NCBI RefSeq assembly: GCF_001650725.1
Contig: NZ_LXVX01000039.1
Location: 491,110-555,109, forward strand
DNA: 64,000 nt
Direction of reading: 5' to 3'
DNA from: Sphingobium sp. TCM1
GTDB lineage: Bacteria; Pseudomonadota; Alphaproteobacteria; Sphingomonadales; Sphingomonadaceae
Part shown: one piece after another, positions 31,803-41,214 of the stretch
Layout: each line of letters opens with the position of its first letter
Position numbering within the stretch: position 1 is the stretch's first letter
Notes under the pieces: generated by a model
What the model was told of the DNA's origin: nothing
Database searches by the model: none
Seen by the model: only the letters and a program-made list of their open reading frames with translations
Position numbers and translations under genes: made by a program

Positions 31803-33145
31803 AGACCACCCTCCTCCGCCGCCTGGCGCCCACTGCCTTCGCCGCCACGGTCGCGCTGGCCGCCGCCCTTTCCGCGCCCGCCATGGCCCAGCTGTCGGTC
31901 GATGTCACCGGCGAGATCGACAGCAACCTGAAGATCGCCGTCCCCCCGCTCCCCGCGCAGCAGGAGGTCGCGACCCCCGCCGGCACCGCAAGCGATCTGG
32001 GCCGCAAGATCGCCGAAGTGATCGTGTCCGACCTCAAGGGCTCCGGCCTGTTCGACCCGTCCGGTCCAGGCGGGCTGCCCGCCATCGCCTTCCCCGAAGT
32101 CACCTTCCCGCAATATGACAAATGGGGCGCCTACCAGGCGCTGGTCCAGGGCTTCGTCCGCACAAGCGGCGGCGAATCCGACATCACGGTGGGTTGCTAC
32201 CTCTATGACGTGGCTCTGAAGCAGGAACTGACCCGCCAGGGCTATGTCGTTGCCCCGCGCGACTGGCGCCGTGCCGCGCATAAATGCGCCGACGCCATCT
32301 ATGCCCGCCTGTCGGGCGAAAGCCCCTTCTTCGACAGCCGCATCGCCTATATCGCCGAAAGCGGCCCCAAGGGGAATCGCGTCAAACGGCTCGCCATCAT
32401 GGATTCGGACGGCGCCAACCACCGCTTCATCACCAATGGCCAGTCGATCGCGCTGACCCCGCGCTTCTCCCCCGATTACAAGTCGATCGTCTATGTCAGC
32501 TATCTGGGCAGCCGGGTGCGGATCTACGTCTACGACATCGGCAGCGGCCAGCAGAAGCTGGTGACGGAAAGCAACAACCCGACCTTCGCGCCGCGCTGGT
32601 CCCCCGACGGCCGCAGCATCCTCTTCTCCATGGCGGTTGCGGGCAATACCGACATCTACCGTGTCTCGGCGAGCGGCGGGTCGCCGGTGCGCCTCACCAA
32701 TACGCCCGGCATCGACGTGGGCGGCAGCTATTCGCCCGACGGCCGGCAGATCGTGTTCGAAAGCGACCGGTCGGGCGGGCAGCAAATCTATGTCATGAAC
32801 GCCGACGGATCCGGCCAGCGCCGCATCAGCCATGGCGGCGGCCGCTATGCGACCCCCGAATGGTCGCCGCGCGGGGACCTCATCGCTTTCACCAAGATGT
32901 CGGGCGACTTCAAGATCGCGGTCATGTCCCCCAATGGGGACAATGAGCGCATCCTGACCAATGGCTGGCAGGACGAACAGCCGACCTGGTCGCCCAATGG
33001 CCGCGTACTGCAATATTTCCGCACCACGCCGGGCCGCCAGGGCAGCAGCCAGGTGTGGCAGGTCGATCTGACCGGCGTGAACGAGCGGCGCATCCCGACG
33101 CCGCTCAGCGGCTCGGACCCGGCCTGGGGACCGCTGCTGCCGTAA
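31799..33145 (+). CDS. tolB: Tol-Pal system beta-propeller protein TolB
   Basis: 448 residues with a signal peptide cleaved near APAMAQ. The N-terminal domain is followed by a six-bladed propeller whose repeats are visible as SPDGRSILFS, SPDGRQIVFE, SPRGDLIAF and SPNGRVLQYF. TolB is periplasmic and binds Pal and TolA in outer-membrane constriction and integrity. It is 115 bp ahead of pal in the same transcription direction. Confidence 0.97.
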   Translation: MKTTLLRRLAPTAFAATVALAAALSAPAMAQLSVDVTGEIDSNLKIAVPPLPAQQEVATPAGTASDLGRKIAEVIVSDLKGSGLFDPSGPGGLPAIAFPEVTFPQYDKWGAYQALVQGFVRTSGGESDITVGCYLYDVALKQELTRQGYVVAPRDWRRAAHKCADAIYARLSGESPFFDSRIAYIAESGPKGNRVKRLAIMDSDGANHRFITNGQSIALTPRFSPDYKSIVYVSYLGSRVRIYVYDIGSGQQKLVTESNNPTFAPRWSPDGRSILFSMAVAGNTDIYRVSASGGSPVRLTNTPGIDVGGSYSPDGRQIVFESDRSGGQQIYVMNADGSGQRRISHGGGRYATPEWSPRGDLIAFTKMSGDFKIAVMSPNGDNERILTNGWQDEQPTWSPNGRVLQYFRTTPGRQGSSQVWQVDLTGVNERRIPTPLSGSDPAWGPLLP

Positions 33146-33260
33146 GATTCGCATGGGGGACATCCCCCGGCGGAACCCTGTCGTCTTGACAGCGTAACGA
33201 ACATCACGAACCCTGTCGTTGCCCCCCTGTGCGATCGACAGCGCAAGAAGGAGACCCCCG

Positions 33261-33776
33261 ATGAAATTGTCCCGGACCCTGGTTATGGCCACCGCCATCA
33301 TCGCGCTCGCCGCCTGTTCGAAGAAGCCGCCGGCGGAACTGCCCCCCGCGCCCGGCGGCACCGGCGGCACCACCGCGCCGACCGGCCCGGCCACGCCCTC
33401 CGGCCCGGTCAAGGGCAGCCAGGAGGATTTCATCGCCTCGGTCGCGTCGGACCGCATCTTCTTCGCGCTCGACCAATTTGATGTCGATGCGGAGGATCAG
33501 GCGACACTCCAGAGCCAGGCCGCCTGGTTGCAGCAGAATCCGGCGGTGCGCGTGACGATCGAGGGTCATGCCGACGAACGCGGCACCCGCGACTATAATA
33601 TCGCGCTGGGCGAGCGCCGCGCCAATGCGGCGAAGAATTATCTCGCCTCGCTCGGCATCGATCCGGGCCGTATCACCACCGTCAGCTATGGCAAGGAACG
33701 CCCGGCCGCGCTCGGTTCCGACGAGGCCGCATGGGCGCAGAACCGCCGCGCCGTGACCGTCACCATCCAATATTGA
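33261..33776 (+). CDS. pal: Peptidoglycan-associated lipoprotein Pal
   Basis: 171 residues from the ATG at 33261 behind AAGGAG. Lipobox ALAAC ends the signal peptide, then a Gly/Pro/Thr-rich linker and the OmpA-like domain with VTIEGHADERGTRDYNIALGERRA, the peptidoglycan-binding motif (landmark). Pal is anchored in the outer membrane and is captured by TolB. It ends the tol-pal cluster and is followed by a strong terminator. Confidence 0.97.
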   Translation: MKLSRTLVMATAIIALAACSKKPPAELPPAPGGTGGTTAPTGPATPSGPVKGSQEDFIASVASDRIFFALDQFDVDAEDQATLQSQAAWLQQNPAVRVTIEGHADERGTRDYNIALGERRANAAKNYLASLGIDPGRITTVSYGKERPAALGSDEAAWAQNRRAVTVTIQY

Positions 33777-33793
33777 CCCGCACCCACTGACCC

Positions 33794-33833
33794 GGAAAAG
33801 GCCCGCCGGTCCCGCGACTCGCGGGCCTTTTCC
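33794..33833 (+). terminator. Rho-independent terminator after pal
   Basis: Perfect 13-base arms GGAAAAGGCCCGC and GCGGGCCTTTTCC enclose a 14-base loop, 17 bp after the pal stop codon. The T-rich 3' arm and its position end the tol-pal transcript and separate it from the iclR gene. Confidence 0.9.
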
Positions 33834-33886
33834 ATGCGTATAACAAAGCTGCTGACAAGCGGTCCGAATTGGTCGATATGCTTCCT

Positions 33887-33916
33887 ATATATGGGACGCG
33901 TCCGATATGTGGGACG
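33887..33916 (+). promoter_or_regulatory. Candidate IclR operator repeats before the first iclR gene
   Basis: Two direct copies of an AT(A/G)TGGGACG word: ATATATGGGACGCG, whose GGACGCGTCC part is palindromic, then ATATGTGGGACG at 33905-33916. The second 12-mer occurs identically at 40825-40836 upstream of rhaM. Location ends about 20 bp before the chosen iclR start codon, so autoregulation is likely. Confidence 0.5.
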
Positions 33917-33936
33917 CCATCGCGAACGGAACGACC

Positions 33937-34713
33937 ATGCAGGATACCGACGAAAAACAGGAGCAGGGGGTCAAGGGCACCCAGACGCTGATGCGCGCGC
34001 TCGACATCATGGACGAGGTGATCGACGGCCCGATCCGCGCCGCCGACCTCGCCCGCAAGCTGGGCATGAGCAAGACCACGGCGCACCGGCTGGTGCAGGC
34101 CCTGCGCTCGCGCAACTATCTGGCCGTCACGCGCGACGGTTTCGCACTCGGCCCCAAGCTGTTGCAGCTGGGCGTGCTCGCGACCGAGCAGATCGACTAT
34201 GTCCGCGTCGCCCGCCCCTTCATGGAATTGCTGTCGGAACGCACCGGCTTCTGCGTCTTCGTCGGCAAGCGCGAGGGCGATTTCTCCCGCCACCTCGACC
34301 GCGTGACCGGCACCCAGCGGCTGCGCGTCGCGACCGCGCCGGGCGATCGCCGCCCTGTCGCGGAAACGGGCCTGGGCAAGGCGCTGCTGCTGGATGAGGA
34401 GGAGGCGACGTGGGAGCGCCTCTATGGCGAGGCGAAGGGCGGCAATGCGGACCGCGCTCAGATCGACGCCTTTCTGGAGGAAATGCGGGCGCACAAGGCG
34501 CGCGGCGAGGTGCTGCACGACAGCGAGCTGGGCGACGGTGTCCGGTCGATCGCGGTGCCGATCCGCGATGCGAAGGGCAAGATCTGCATCGCCATCTCGA
34601 TCGCCAGCGCCGCCCATTATCTGACGGACGAGTTGCGGCCGGGCCTTGCCGAACAGGTGATGCGGTCGGCCGAGCAGATCGGCGCCGCGGTGGGCTATAG
34701 CGGGCCGCGCTGA
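33937..34713 (+). CDS. IclR family transcriptional regulator (first of two paralogues)
   Basis: 258 residues from the ATG at 33937; an in-frame ATG at 33907 lies inside the candidate operator and is not used. The winged helix (GTQTLMRALDIMDEVIDG, ADLARKLGMSKTTAHRLVQAL) is followed by the IclR effector domain (RPVAETGLGKALLLDEEE, SIAVPIRDAKGKICIAISI). It shares long stretches with the IclR protein at 57343-58152. It is divergent in function from tol-pal and stands at the left end of the pectin island. Likely a repressor of the receptor and hydrolase genes, answering to a sugar acid. Confidence 0.93.
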   Translation: MQDTDEKQEQGVKGTQTLMRALDIMDEVIDGPIRAADLARKLGMSKTTAHRLVQALRSRNYLAVTRDGFALGPKLLQLGVLATEQIDYVRVARPFMELLSERTGFCVFVGKREGDFSRHLDRVTGTQRLRVATAPGDRRPVAETGLGKALLLDEEEATWERLYGEAKGGNADRAQIDAFLEEMRAHKARGEVLHDSELGDGVRSIAVPIRDAKGKICIAISIASAAHYLTDELRPGLAEQVMRSAEQIGAAVGYSGPR

Positions 34714-34726
34714 TCGATCCCGAACA

Positions 34727-34763
34727 AAGAGGGCGCGAACCGCCGGAGTGGTCGCGCCCTTTC
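34727..34763. terminator. Bidirectional terminator between iclR and the receptor gene
   Basis: Arms GGGCGCGA (34731-34738) and TCGCGCCC (34752-34759) enclose a 13-base loop, with an A-rich left flank and a CTTTC right flank. It lies between two convergent genes and can stop transcription from both sides. Confidence 0.8.
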
Positions 34764-34791
34764 AGGTTGGGGAGAAGGATAGGCGCCGGCG

Positions 34792-37740
34792 TTACATCCG
34801 GTAGGTCACGCCGAAGGTGAAGGTCCGGCCGATCCGCGTTTCGAACAGCGTGTCCTGGCGCTGGCTGTCGATATAGAGACGGTTCTGCTCGTCGGTCAGG
34901 TTTTGCGCCTCGACGATGATCTTCAGCCGATCGGTGACATTGTAGCTGGCCGACGCATCCATGTAGAAGGTCTTGGCATTGCCCTGAAGATCGCTGCCGG
35001 GCGAGGCCGGGATGCCGCGGATGAACTTGTCGCGGAAATTGCCCGTGCTGCGGATGCTGAACTTGTCATCCTCATAATAGAGCGTCGCCGACGCGGTATT
35101 CTTCGACAGGCCGACCAGGTCCGCCGTGGTGGTCACCGTCGGCACGCCGTTCACGCTGGCCAGGATATAGTCGATCTTCGACGTTACCTTGGTGTAATTG
35201 GCAAGCACGCCGAAATTGGCGAGGAAGCCATCGAAGAAGGTGAAGGGGATCTGGGCGTTGAGTTCGATGCCCTTGAGCGGACCACCCGGCGTGTTGAACG
35301 GCTGCGACACGGTGAACAGCTCGGTGGGCAGCGTATTGCTGCCGATCAGCAGGGCGTCCGGCAAGCCCAGCTGGTTGAAGGGAATCTGGCTGTTCACATT
35401 CTGGATGAAGCTCTTGATGTCCTTGTAGAAGAAGGCGGCCGAGAGCAGCGAGCCGGGACGGAAATACCATTCCACCGCCAGGTCGAATGTGGTGGCGCGG
35501 ATCGGGTCCAGGAACGGGTTGTTGACGTTGCCGACACGAGTCACCGGATTGACCCCGCTGGTGGGCGTCAGCAGGCCCAGTTCGGGCCGCGCCAGGACCT
35601 TCGCGCCCGACACGCGGACCAGCAGATTGTCGATCGGCTCGATCACGACATTGGCCGAGGGCAACCAGTCGTCATAGCCGTTCTTTGCCGATGCGAACTG
35701 GCCGGCAAGGCCCGTGGGCGACGCGGCATTGGCCACGGTGATATAGCCCGAAGACACCATGTCGGTCTTGACATAACGCACGCCCACATCGCCGCGCACG
35801 CCGAAGCCGATCGCATCCTCCAGGTCGAAATTGGCCATGATGTAGCTGCTCATGACCTCTTCGCGCACCCGGCTGCGTCCGGCGCCGCATTCGACGCCGC
35901 AGTAACGCACCGAATCGAAGCCGAACGTGTCGGCCCACTTGTCGGCATCGATCGCCACCCAGCTGGACGGCGCGCCCTTGCCCCACAGCTTGTCCACGCC
36001 GCTGATCGTCGTCGTGATGTCGGCCAGGCTGGTGCCCGCCGGCAATGCCCGGACCAGCAGGTCGGCCGAATAGGGGCGCAGGAAGGTCGAGAGGAAATCG
36101 CTGCGCCGATACTGGGCGCCGGCGCGGATCGAGAAGGCGTCGCTGAAGCTCCATTTCAGATTGGCTTCGGCGGTCATGTTGTCGGTCGTATTCTTCGACG
36201 GCTTGCCCTGATAGCTGAAGCCGCCCAGCACCGTGCCGTCGGCCAGCCCCGGCGCATAGGTGAAGCTGGCCGGATTGTTCACGTCGATGCCGAATCCCAG
36301 CACCGGGGTGGAGCCGCCGTCACGATAGTCGATCGAGAAGCCGTCGGTGTCGATCGCGTCGATGAAGGTCTGGAGACGCTTCTTGCCGTCCCAGATCGAA
36401 CGGTTGAAGCCGACGATGCCGCTCACTTCCAGATTGTCGCTGAGCTGGCGCTTGAAGTTCAGGTTCGCCTGTTTGAAGGTCGAGACGAAATGATCGACCA
36501 GCCCTTCGGAACGGACGTCGACGCCATCGAACAGGCCGTAGACCAGCGAGCCATTCTCGTCGAACTCGATATCGCGCACCGACGTCATCGGCTGGCCGTT
36601 GTTGGCGGCCGAACGGGCGAAGGAGATCGCCGCGATATAATTGTCCCGGCGCGTCACCTCGAACCGCGAATAGAGGAAGTCGAGCGAAATGTCGGTTTCA
36701 TCGTCCGGCTTGAACTGAAGGGTCAGCGAACCGCCGATCCGTTCCTGGTCCTGTTCCGAATTGAGGTAGCGCGGAATGCGCGGCAGGAATGCGCCGCTGC
36801 CCGCAACATTGGGCAGGTCGTCGCGGCGCAGGTCGACGATCGCCTGATAGGCGCCATTGGTGCTGGTGCGCGGATTGCCGGTCGAGCAGTTGAGCGCGTC
36901 GGCACCCTTGGCCGCGTTGGTCGAGGGGTTCTGCGGCGCGAAGCCGACCGGCGAGCAGAAACCGCCATTGGTATTGGCCGACAGGATGTCGACCGCCGAA
37001 TAGCCCACCTCGCGGATGTTGCGCTTCTGATAGGCAAGGCTGCCGAGAATGCCGAAGCCGCTGTCGCCGAACTGCTTTGAGATCAGCAGCGAGGCGCGCG
37101 GATCGACCTTCTTCGACAGCTCGTTATAGACGCCGCGCGCCGTCATGGAGAGGACGAAATCCTCCTTCTGATCCATCGGCTTGGGTGCGCTCAGGTCGAC
37201 CGTGGCGCCGAGCGAGCCTTCCTCGACATCGGCCGAAGTGGTCTTGCGCACCGACAGGGCCGAGAAGATTTCGGTCGGGAAAACGTTGAAGTCGAAGCTG
37301 CGGCCATTATTGCCCGCGCCATAGATGTCGGACGAACCCGTCTGCGACGTGCCTTCCATGCCGTTGATGCGGACGCGGGTGAAGCCCGCGCCCAGGCCGC
37401 GAACCGAAATGTTGCGGCCTTCGCCGCCGTCACCGCGGGCCAGAGCGATGCCCGGCACGCGCTGCATCGATTCGGCGAGGTTCGAGTCCGGGAATTTGCC
37501 GATATCCTCGGCGACGATCGAATCGATCGCGGCGGCTTCCTGCCGCTTCATGCCCAGCGCGCTGTCGAGCGAGGCGCGGAAGCCGGTCACGACGATGTCC
37601 GCGGTTTCCTGGTCCGCCTGGGGCGGCGCGTCGACAGGCTGGTCCTGCGCGATGGCCGTTCCGGCGATGAAGATGGTGGATGCAATCGCGATGGTCGAGC
37701 TGCGACGCGCGAAGGCTGCACGGGTAACGTGGCGCAACAT
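34792..37740 (-). CDS. TonB-dependent receptor (outer-membrane oligosaccharide uptake)
   Basis: 982 residues. A signal peptide ends near GTAIAQ. The TonB box region is DIVVTGFRASL, followed by the plug domain (KFPDSNLAESMQRVPGIAL, ISVRGLG, RINGME) and a large beta-barrel ending FTFGVTYRM. GGGGAGGA precedes the ATG. The form with VTGFRASLDSALGMKR at the N-terminus is typical of sugar-uptake receptors in sphingomonads, Caulobacter and Xanthomonas. Its place beside CE12, GH28 and rhamnose genes suggests rhamnogalacturonan oligosaccharides as substrate; the substrate is inferred. Confidence 0.93.
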   Translation of the reverse strand: MLRHVTRAAFARRSSTIAIASTIFIAGTAIAQDQPVDAPPQADQETADIVVTGFRASLDSALGMKRQEAAAIDSIVAEDIGKFPDSNLAESMQRVPGIALARGDGGEGRNISVRGLGAGFTRVRINGMEGTSQTGSSDIYGAGNNGRSFDFNVFPTEIFSALSVRKTTSADVEEGSLGATVDLSAPKPMDQKEDFVLSMTARGVYNELSKKVDPRASLLISKQFGDSGFGILGSLAYQKRNIREVGYSAVDILSANTNGGFCSPVGFAPQNPSTNAAKGADALNCSTGNPRTSTNGAYQAIVDLRRDDLPNVAGSGAFLPRIPRYLNSEQDQERIGGSLTLQFKPDDETDISLDFLYSRFEVTRRDNYIAAISFARSAANNGQPMTSVRDIEFDENGSLVYGLFDGVDVRSEGLVDHFVSTFKQANLNFKRQLSDNLEVSGIVGFNRSIWDGKKRLQTFIDAIDTDGFSIDYRDGGSTPVLGFGIDVNNPASFTYAPGLADGTVLGGFSYQGKPSKNTTDNMTAEANLKWSFSDAFSIRAGAQYRRSDFLSTFLRPYSADLLVRALPAGTSLADITTTISGVDKLWGKGAPSSWVAIDADKWADTFGFDSVRYCGVECGAGRSRVREEVMSSYIMANFDLEDAIGFGVRGDVGVRYVKTDMVSSGYITVANAASPTGLAGQFASAKNGYDDWLPSANVVIEPIDNLLVRVSGAKVLARPELGLLTPTSGVNPVTRVGNVNNPFLDPIRATTFDLAVEWYFRPGSLLSAAFFYKDIKSFIQNVNSQIPFNQLGLPDALLIGSNTLPTELFTVSQPFNTPGGPLKGIELNAQIPFTFFDGFLANFGVLANYTKVTSKIDYILASVNGVPTVTTTADLVGLSKNTASATLYYEDDKFSIRSTGNFRDKFIRGIPASPGSDLQGNAKTFYMDASASYNVTDRLKIIVEAQNLTDEQNRLYIDSQRQDTLFETRIGRTFTFGVTYRM

Positions 37741-38093
37741 AATATCCTCCCCTTTGTCCGGTTCTTGCCGGATGCCCCACTATGTGGAACTGTCGCTCAT
37801 TGTACCGGATTCGCTGCTCTTTGGCCAGAAAAATCATTATGTGATCGCAAGTGCCACATTGTGAAAAACATTATGGTTAAGGAACCAGGGTCTTGCGAGA
37901 TAACAAGTCCCGCCATATGGTCCTCCAATCTATTTTATGGGACGGAGAATCCCTTGAGGAAGTTGGCCCCGCTTGCTCCTGTTCGGCGTGGACCGCAGGA
38001 ATCGCCGCCTCTGCACGGGCGGTCGGCTAGGGGGAATGCGTCCATCGCGGCGCATTCCCCCATTTTCCTGTTCGCTGACAGGGTCATCGCGCC
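37741..38093. promoter_or_regulatory. Divergent promoter region between the receptor and the CE12 gene
   Basis: 353 bp without a gene and AT-richer than the flanks. It holds CCACTATGTGGAAC (37777-37790), a TATGTG...CACATT pair around 37848-37870 and TTTTATGGGACGG at 37933-37945. All resemble the island's shared TATGTGGRAC word, seen also before the iclR genes, rhaM and kduI. These are candidate IclR-type sites controlling both divergent genes. A TonB receptor ribosome-binding site lies at its left edge. Confidence 0.5.
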
Positions 38094-39299
38094 ATGCCGC
38101 TGACGCCGCTCCTCCTCATCATGGCTGCCGCGGCCGCGCCCACACCCCTGACATTCGATCTGGGCAGCGCGTCCCCGCTGCGCCGGCAGAGCTATCAGGC
38201 TGGCGGCCATGGCATGGAACCGGGCGGCACCGAATCGGCCTATCTCTTCTCGGTGGCGCTGCCCGAAGGCAATTACCGGGTCACGGTGCGGCTGGGCGAT
38301 ACCCGCAGCGCAGGCAACACCACGGTCAAGGCGGAGGCGCGGCGGTTGATGCTGCGCAACGTCGCGACCCGCAAGGGGCAGTTTGTCGAGCGCAGCTTCC
38401 TGGTGAACGTCCGCACGCCCGCCCTGCCGCCGCCGCCCGCCAATGCGCCGGGCGGGCAGCAGGTGCGGCTCTCGCCCCGCGATGGGCAGGAATATACGTG
38501 GGACGACAAGCTGACGCTCGAATTTTTGGGCAAGCCGCAGGTCGCGTCGGTGACGATCGCCCCGGTGGAGGCGCCGACGCTCTATCTGGCCGGTGATTCC
38601 ACCGTGACGGACCAGTTCGCCGAACCGGCCGCAAGCTGGGGCCAGATGCTGCCCGCACTGCTGGACGACGGGGTCGCCGTCGCCAATCACGCCAAGTCTG
38701 GCGCGACGCTCAAATCCTTCCTCACCGACCTGCGCTTCGACAAGCTGTTGTCGAACATGAAGCCTGGCGACTTTCTGTTCCTCCAGTTCGGCCATAATGA
38801 CCAGAAGCAGGAATGGCCGCAAACCTATGCCGACGCGGCCATCACCTATCCCGCCTATCTGCGGACCTACATGGCCGAAGCGCGGCGGCGCGGCGCCCAT
38901 CCGGTGCTGGTGACGTCGCCCGAACGCCGCAATTTCGATGCGCAGGGCAGAATTAGGGAGACGCTCGGCGTCTATGCCGCCGCCGTGCGCAAGCTGGCGG
39001 CGGACGAAGGCGTGCCGCTGATCGACCTCAATGCCGACAGTCGGGCGATCTACGAGGCGCTCGGACCGGACGTCGCGCCGACCGCCTTCAACGATGGCGG
39101 CGCCGACAAGACGCATCACAATAATTATGGGGCCTGGCTCCTGGCCAACGCGGTGGCGCAGCGGATCAAGGCACGGATTCCCGCACTGGCGGGCCATGTG
39201 ACCGCCCCGGCCTTCGTCCCGGCCAAGCCCCCGACCGCCGCGCAGGCGGCGATCGTCCCCAGCCTGATCCACAGCGATCAGCGCCCGGCCGGCAGCTAG
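38094..39299 (+). CDS. Rhamnogalacturonan acetylesterase (CE12-type SGNH), with N-terminal domain
   Basis: 401 residues. A short signal-like N-terminus is followed by a beta-rich domain (TFDLGSASPLRRQSYQAG to about residue 155), then the SGNH domain with catalytic Ser169 in LAGDSTVTD, the block II glycine, FGHNDQKQEW (block III) and TSPERRNF and DKTHHNNYGA holding the Asp and His. This is the RgaE-type CE12 arrangement. It removes acetyl groups from galacturonate residues of rhamnogalacturonan, probably in the periplasm. It lies 4 bp before the GH28 gene and divergent from the receptor. Confidence 0.87.
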   Translation: MPLTPLLLIMAAAAAPTPLTFDLGSASPLRRQSYQAGGHGMEPGGTESAYLFSVALPEGNYRVTVRLGDTRSAGNTTVKAEARRLMLRNVATRKGQFVERSFLVNVRTPALPPPPANAPGGQQVRLSPRDGQEYTWDDKLTLEFLGKPQVASVTIAPVEAPTLYLAGDSTVTDQFAEPAASWGQMLPALLDDGVAVANHAKSGATLKSFLTDLRFDKLLSNMKPGDFLFLQFGHNDQKQEWPQTYADAAITYPAYLRTYMAEARRRGAHPVLVTSPERRNFDAQGRIRETLGVYAAAVRKLAADEGVPLIDLNADSRAIYEALGPDVAPTAFNDGGADKTHHNNYGAWLLANAVAQRIKARIPALAGHVTAPAFVPAKPPTAAQAAIVPSLIHSDQRPAGS

Positions 39300-39303
39300 A
39301 GCC

Positions 39304-40821
39304 ATGACTATCAGCCGCCGCGATATGTTTCTGGGAATGACGCTGGCTGCCCTGCCCTTTCCGGCCCAGGCCGCGCGCCGCTTCGACAGTCGCGATTTCG
39401 GCGCCCGCGGCAATGGCGTCGCGATCGACAGCGGCGCGATCAACGCCGCGATCGAGGCAGCGTCGCGCAGCGGCGGCGGTACGGTCGTCCTGCCACGCGG
39501 GCGCTATCTCTGCTTTTCCATCCGCCTGCGCAGCCATGTCACGCTGTTGCTCGGCGAAGGCGCGGTGATCGAGGCGGCCGATCCCGCCCGCCACGCCGGA
39601 CGCTATGACCTTCCGGAAACCGGCATCGACCAGTTGTACCAGGATTTCGGCCACAGCCACTGGCGCAACAGCCTGATCTGGGGCGACGCGGTGGAACAGG
39701 TGGCGATCACCGGGCCGGGCATGATCCACGGCATCGGCCTGACCCGCGACGGCCCCGGCGCACGCTGGAAGAAGCAGGCGGGCGAGCGGCCCTTGTCGAT
39801 GCGGGGCATGACGGACGCCCAGATCGCCGCTCTGGAACCCGACGCCGCCGCCATGCAGGGGCTGGGCAACAAGGCGATCGCCTTCAAAAACGGCTGCGAC
39901 ATCCATCTGTCGGGCTTCACCATCCTGAAGGGGGGGCATTTCGCGATCCTCGCCACCGGCACGCGGGGGCTGCGGATCGACGGGCTGACGATCGACACCG
40001 ACCGCGACGGCATCGACCTCGATTGCGTGCGCGACGTGGTGGTGGAACGCTGCCGCGTCAATTCGCCCAATGACGACGCCATCGTGCTGAAAAGCAGCCA
40101 TGCGCTCGGCCGCGCCATCGCGTCGGACAATATCCTGATCCGCGACTGCGACGTGTCGGGCTACGACATGGGATCGCTGATCGACGGCACGCGCCGAACG
40201 ACTCAGCAGCTGGCGCCCGATCGCGACAGGGTGACCGGCCGCATCAAGCTCGGCACCGAAAGCAATGGCGGTTACCGCAATGTCCGCATCGAGGATTGCC
40301 GCTTCACCCGCTGCCGCGGGCTGGCGCTGGAAACGGTGGACGGGGGCGTCATGGAGAATATCGTCGCCCGCCGCCTCACCATGCGGGACGTGACCACGGC
40401 GCCGCTCTTCCTGCGGCTGGGGGATCGCCGGCGCGGGCCGGAGGGAACGGGCATCGGCGCGGTCCGCCATGTCGAAATCAGCGATGTCGACGCGCGCGGC
40501 ATCGACCATCGCTTTCCCGCCGCCATCGCCGGCCTGCCCGGCCATCGCATCGCCGACGTGACGCTGCGCGACATCCACCTCGTCTATCGCGGCGGCGGCA
40601 CGGCGACGGATGCGGCGCGCGCGCCCGCGGAATTGGCGGACGCCTATCCCGAACCGAGCATGTTCGGAATCCTGCCCAGCTGGGCGCTCTGGGCGCGCCA
40701 TGCCGAGCGACTGACGATCGACCATTTCACGGCGGAAACCATGACGGCCGACGCGCGCCCACCCTTCGCATTCGATGATGTGCCGGGATTGACGCTGCGC
40801 CGCACGCCACTGGGCAATTGA
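39304..40821 (+). CDS. GH28 family pectin hydrolase, Tat-exported
   Basis: 505 residues. A twin-arginine signal SRRDMFLGMTLAALPFPAQA is followed by the right-handed beta-helix (DFGARGNG, IDSGAINAAIEAA). The catalytic acid region is DTDRDGIDLD (residues 231-240) and NDDAIVLKS (256-264), and RIKLGTESNGGYRN gives the substrate-binding Arg-x-Lys. The histidine that usually stands in GHG is not evident; the spot reads GYDMGS. Members are polygalacturonases or rhamnogalacturonan hydrolases, here probably acting on rhamnogalacturonan. It is co-transcribed with the CE12 gene. Confidence 0.85.
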   Translation: MTISRRDMFLGMTLAALPFPAQAARRFDSRDFGARGNGVAIDSGAINAAIEAASRSGGGTVVLPRGRYLCFSIRLRSHVTLLLGEGAVIEAADPARHAGRYDLPETGIDQLYQDFGHSHWRNSLIWGDAVEQVAITGPGMIHGIGLTRDGPGARWKKQAGERPLSMRGMTDAQIAALEPDAAAMQGLGNKAIAFKNGCDIHLSGFTILKGGHFAILATGTRGLRIDGLTIDTDRDGIDLDCVRDVVVERCRVNSPNDDAIVLKSSHALGRAIASDNILIRDCDVSGYDMGSLIDGTRRTTQQLAPDRDRVTGRIKLGTESNGGYRNVRIEDCRFTRCRGLALETVDGGVMENIVARRLTMRDVTTAPLFLRLGDRRRGPEGTGIGAVRHVEISDVDARGIDHRFPAAIAGLPGHRIADVTLRDIHLVYRGGGTATDAARAPAELADAYPEPSMFGILPSWALWARHAERLTIDHFTAETMTADARPPFAFDDVPGLTLRRTPLGN

Positions 40822-40824
40822 CTA

Positions 40825-40876
40825 ATATGTGGGACGATGTTACCAAATATAGGTCTTAAGTTCCATAATATGGTTC
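40825..40876 (+). promoter_or_regulatory. Candidate IclR operator pair before rhaM
   Basis: ATATGTGGGACG at 40825-40836 is identical to the word before the first iclR gene. GTTCCATAATATGGTTC at 40860-40876 is a near-palindrome and ends just before the ribosome-binding site GAGGGGATG. The second resembles TTCCAATATATGGTC before the second iclR gene. AT-rich sequence between the two sites could be a promoter. Confidence 0.5.
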
Positions 40877-40889
40877 ACGAGGGGATGCC

Positions 40890-41204
40890 ATGACTGTCCA
40901 CGCCTTCAAGATGCAGCTGAAGCCCGGCGTGGTCGAGGAATATCGGCGGCGTCATGACGAAATCTGGCCCGAACTGTCCACTTTGCTGTCCGATTCGGGT
41001 ATCTACGACTATTCGATCTTCCTCGACGAAGAGACGCTGAGCCTGTTCGCAGTGCTCAAGCTGCGAGAAGACAACAGCCGCGAAACGCTGCCCGATCATC
41101 CGGTGATGCGGCGCTGGTGGGACTATATGGCGCCGCTGATGGAGGTGCAGCCCAGCAACCAGCCGAAGGAATGGCCGCTCCCCCTGCTGTTCCATATGGA
41201 CTGA
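40890..41204 (+). CDS. rhaM: L-rhamnose mutarotase
   Basis: 104 residues, the exact family length. RRHDEIWPEL holds a conserved His and Trp, and HPVMRRWWDYMAPLM the second conserved block. It interconverts alpha- and beta-L-rhamnopyranose in the cytosol. Here it would supply the beta-anomer to the L-rhamnose 1-dehydrogenase encoded at 58230. It starts the operon rhaM - GH35 - GH105 - symporter - SGNH - GH43-like - lacI, with a strong GAGGGG ribosome-binding site. Confidence 0.94.
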   Translation: MTVHAFKMQLKPGVVEEYRRRHDEIWPELSTLLSDSGIYDYSIFLDEETLSLFAVLKLREDNSRETLPDHPVMRRWWDYMAPLMEVQPSNQPKEWPLPLLFHMD

Positions 41205-41214
41205 TCCGGCTTCC

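Noticed and set aside
34903..37080. Long plus-strand frame opposite the TonB receptor gene
   Set aside because: Antisense shadow; the receptor frame has signal peptide, plug and barrel motifs.
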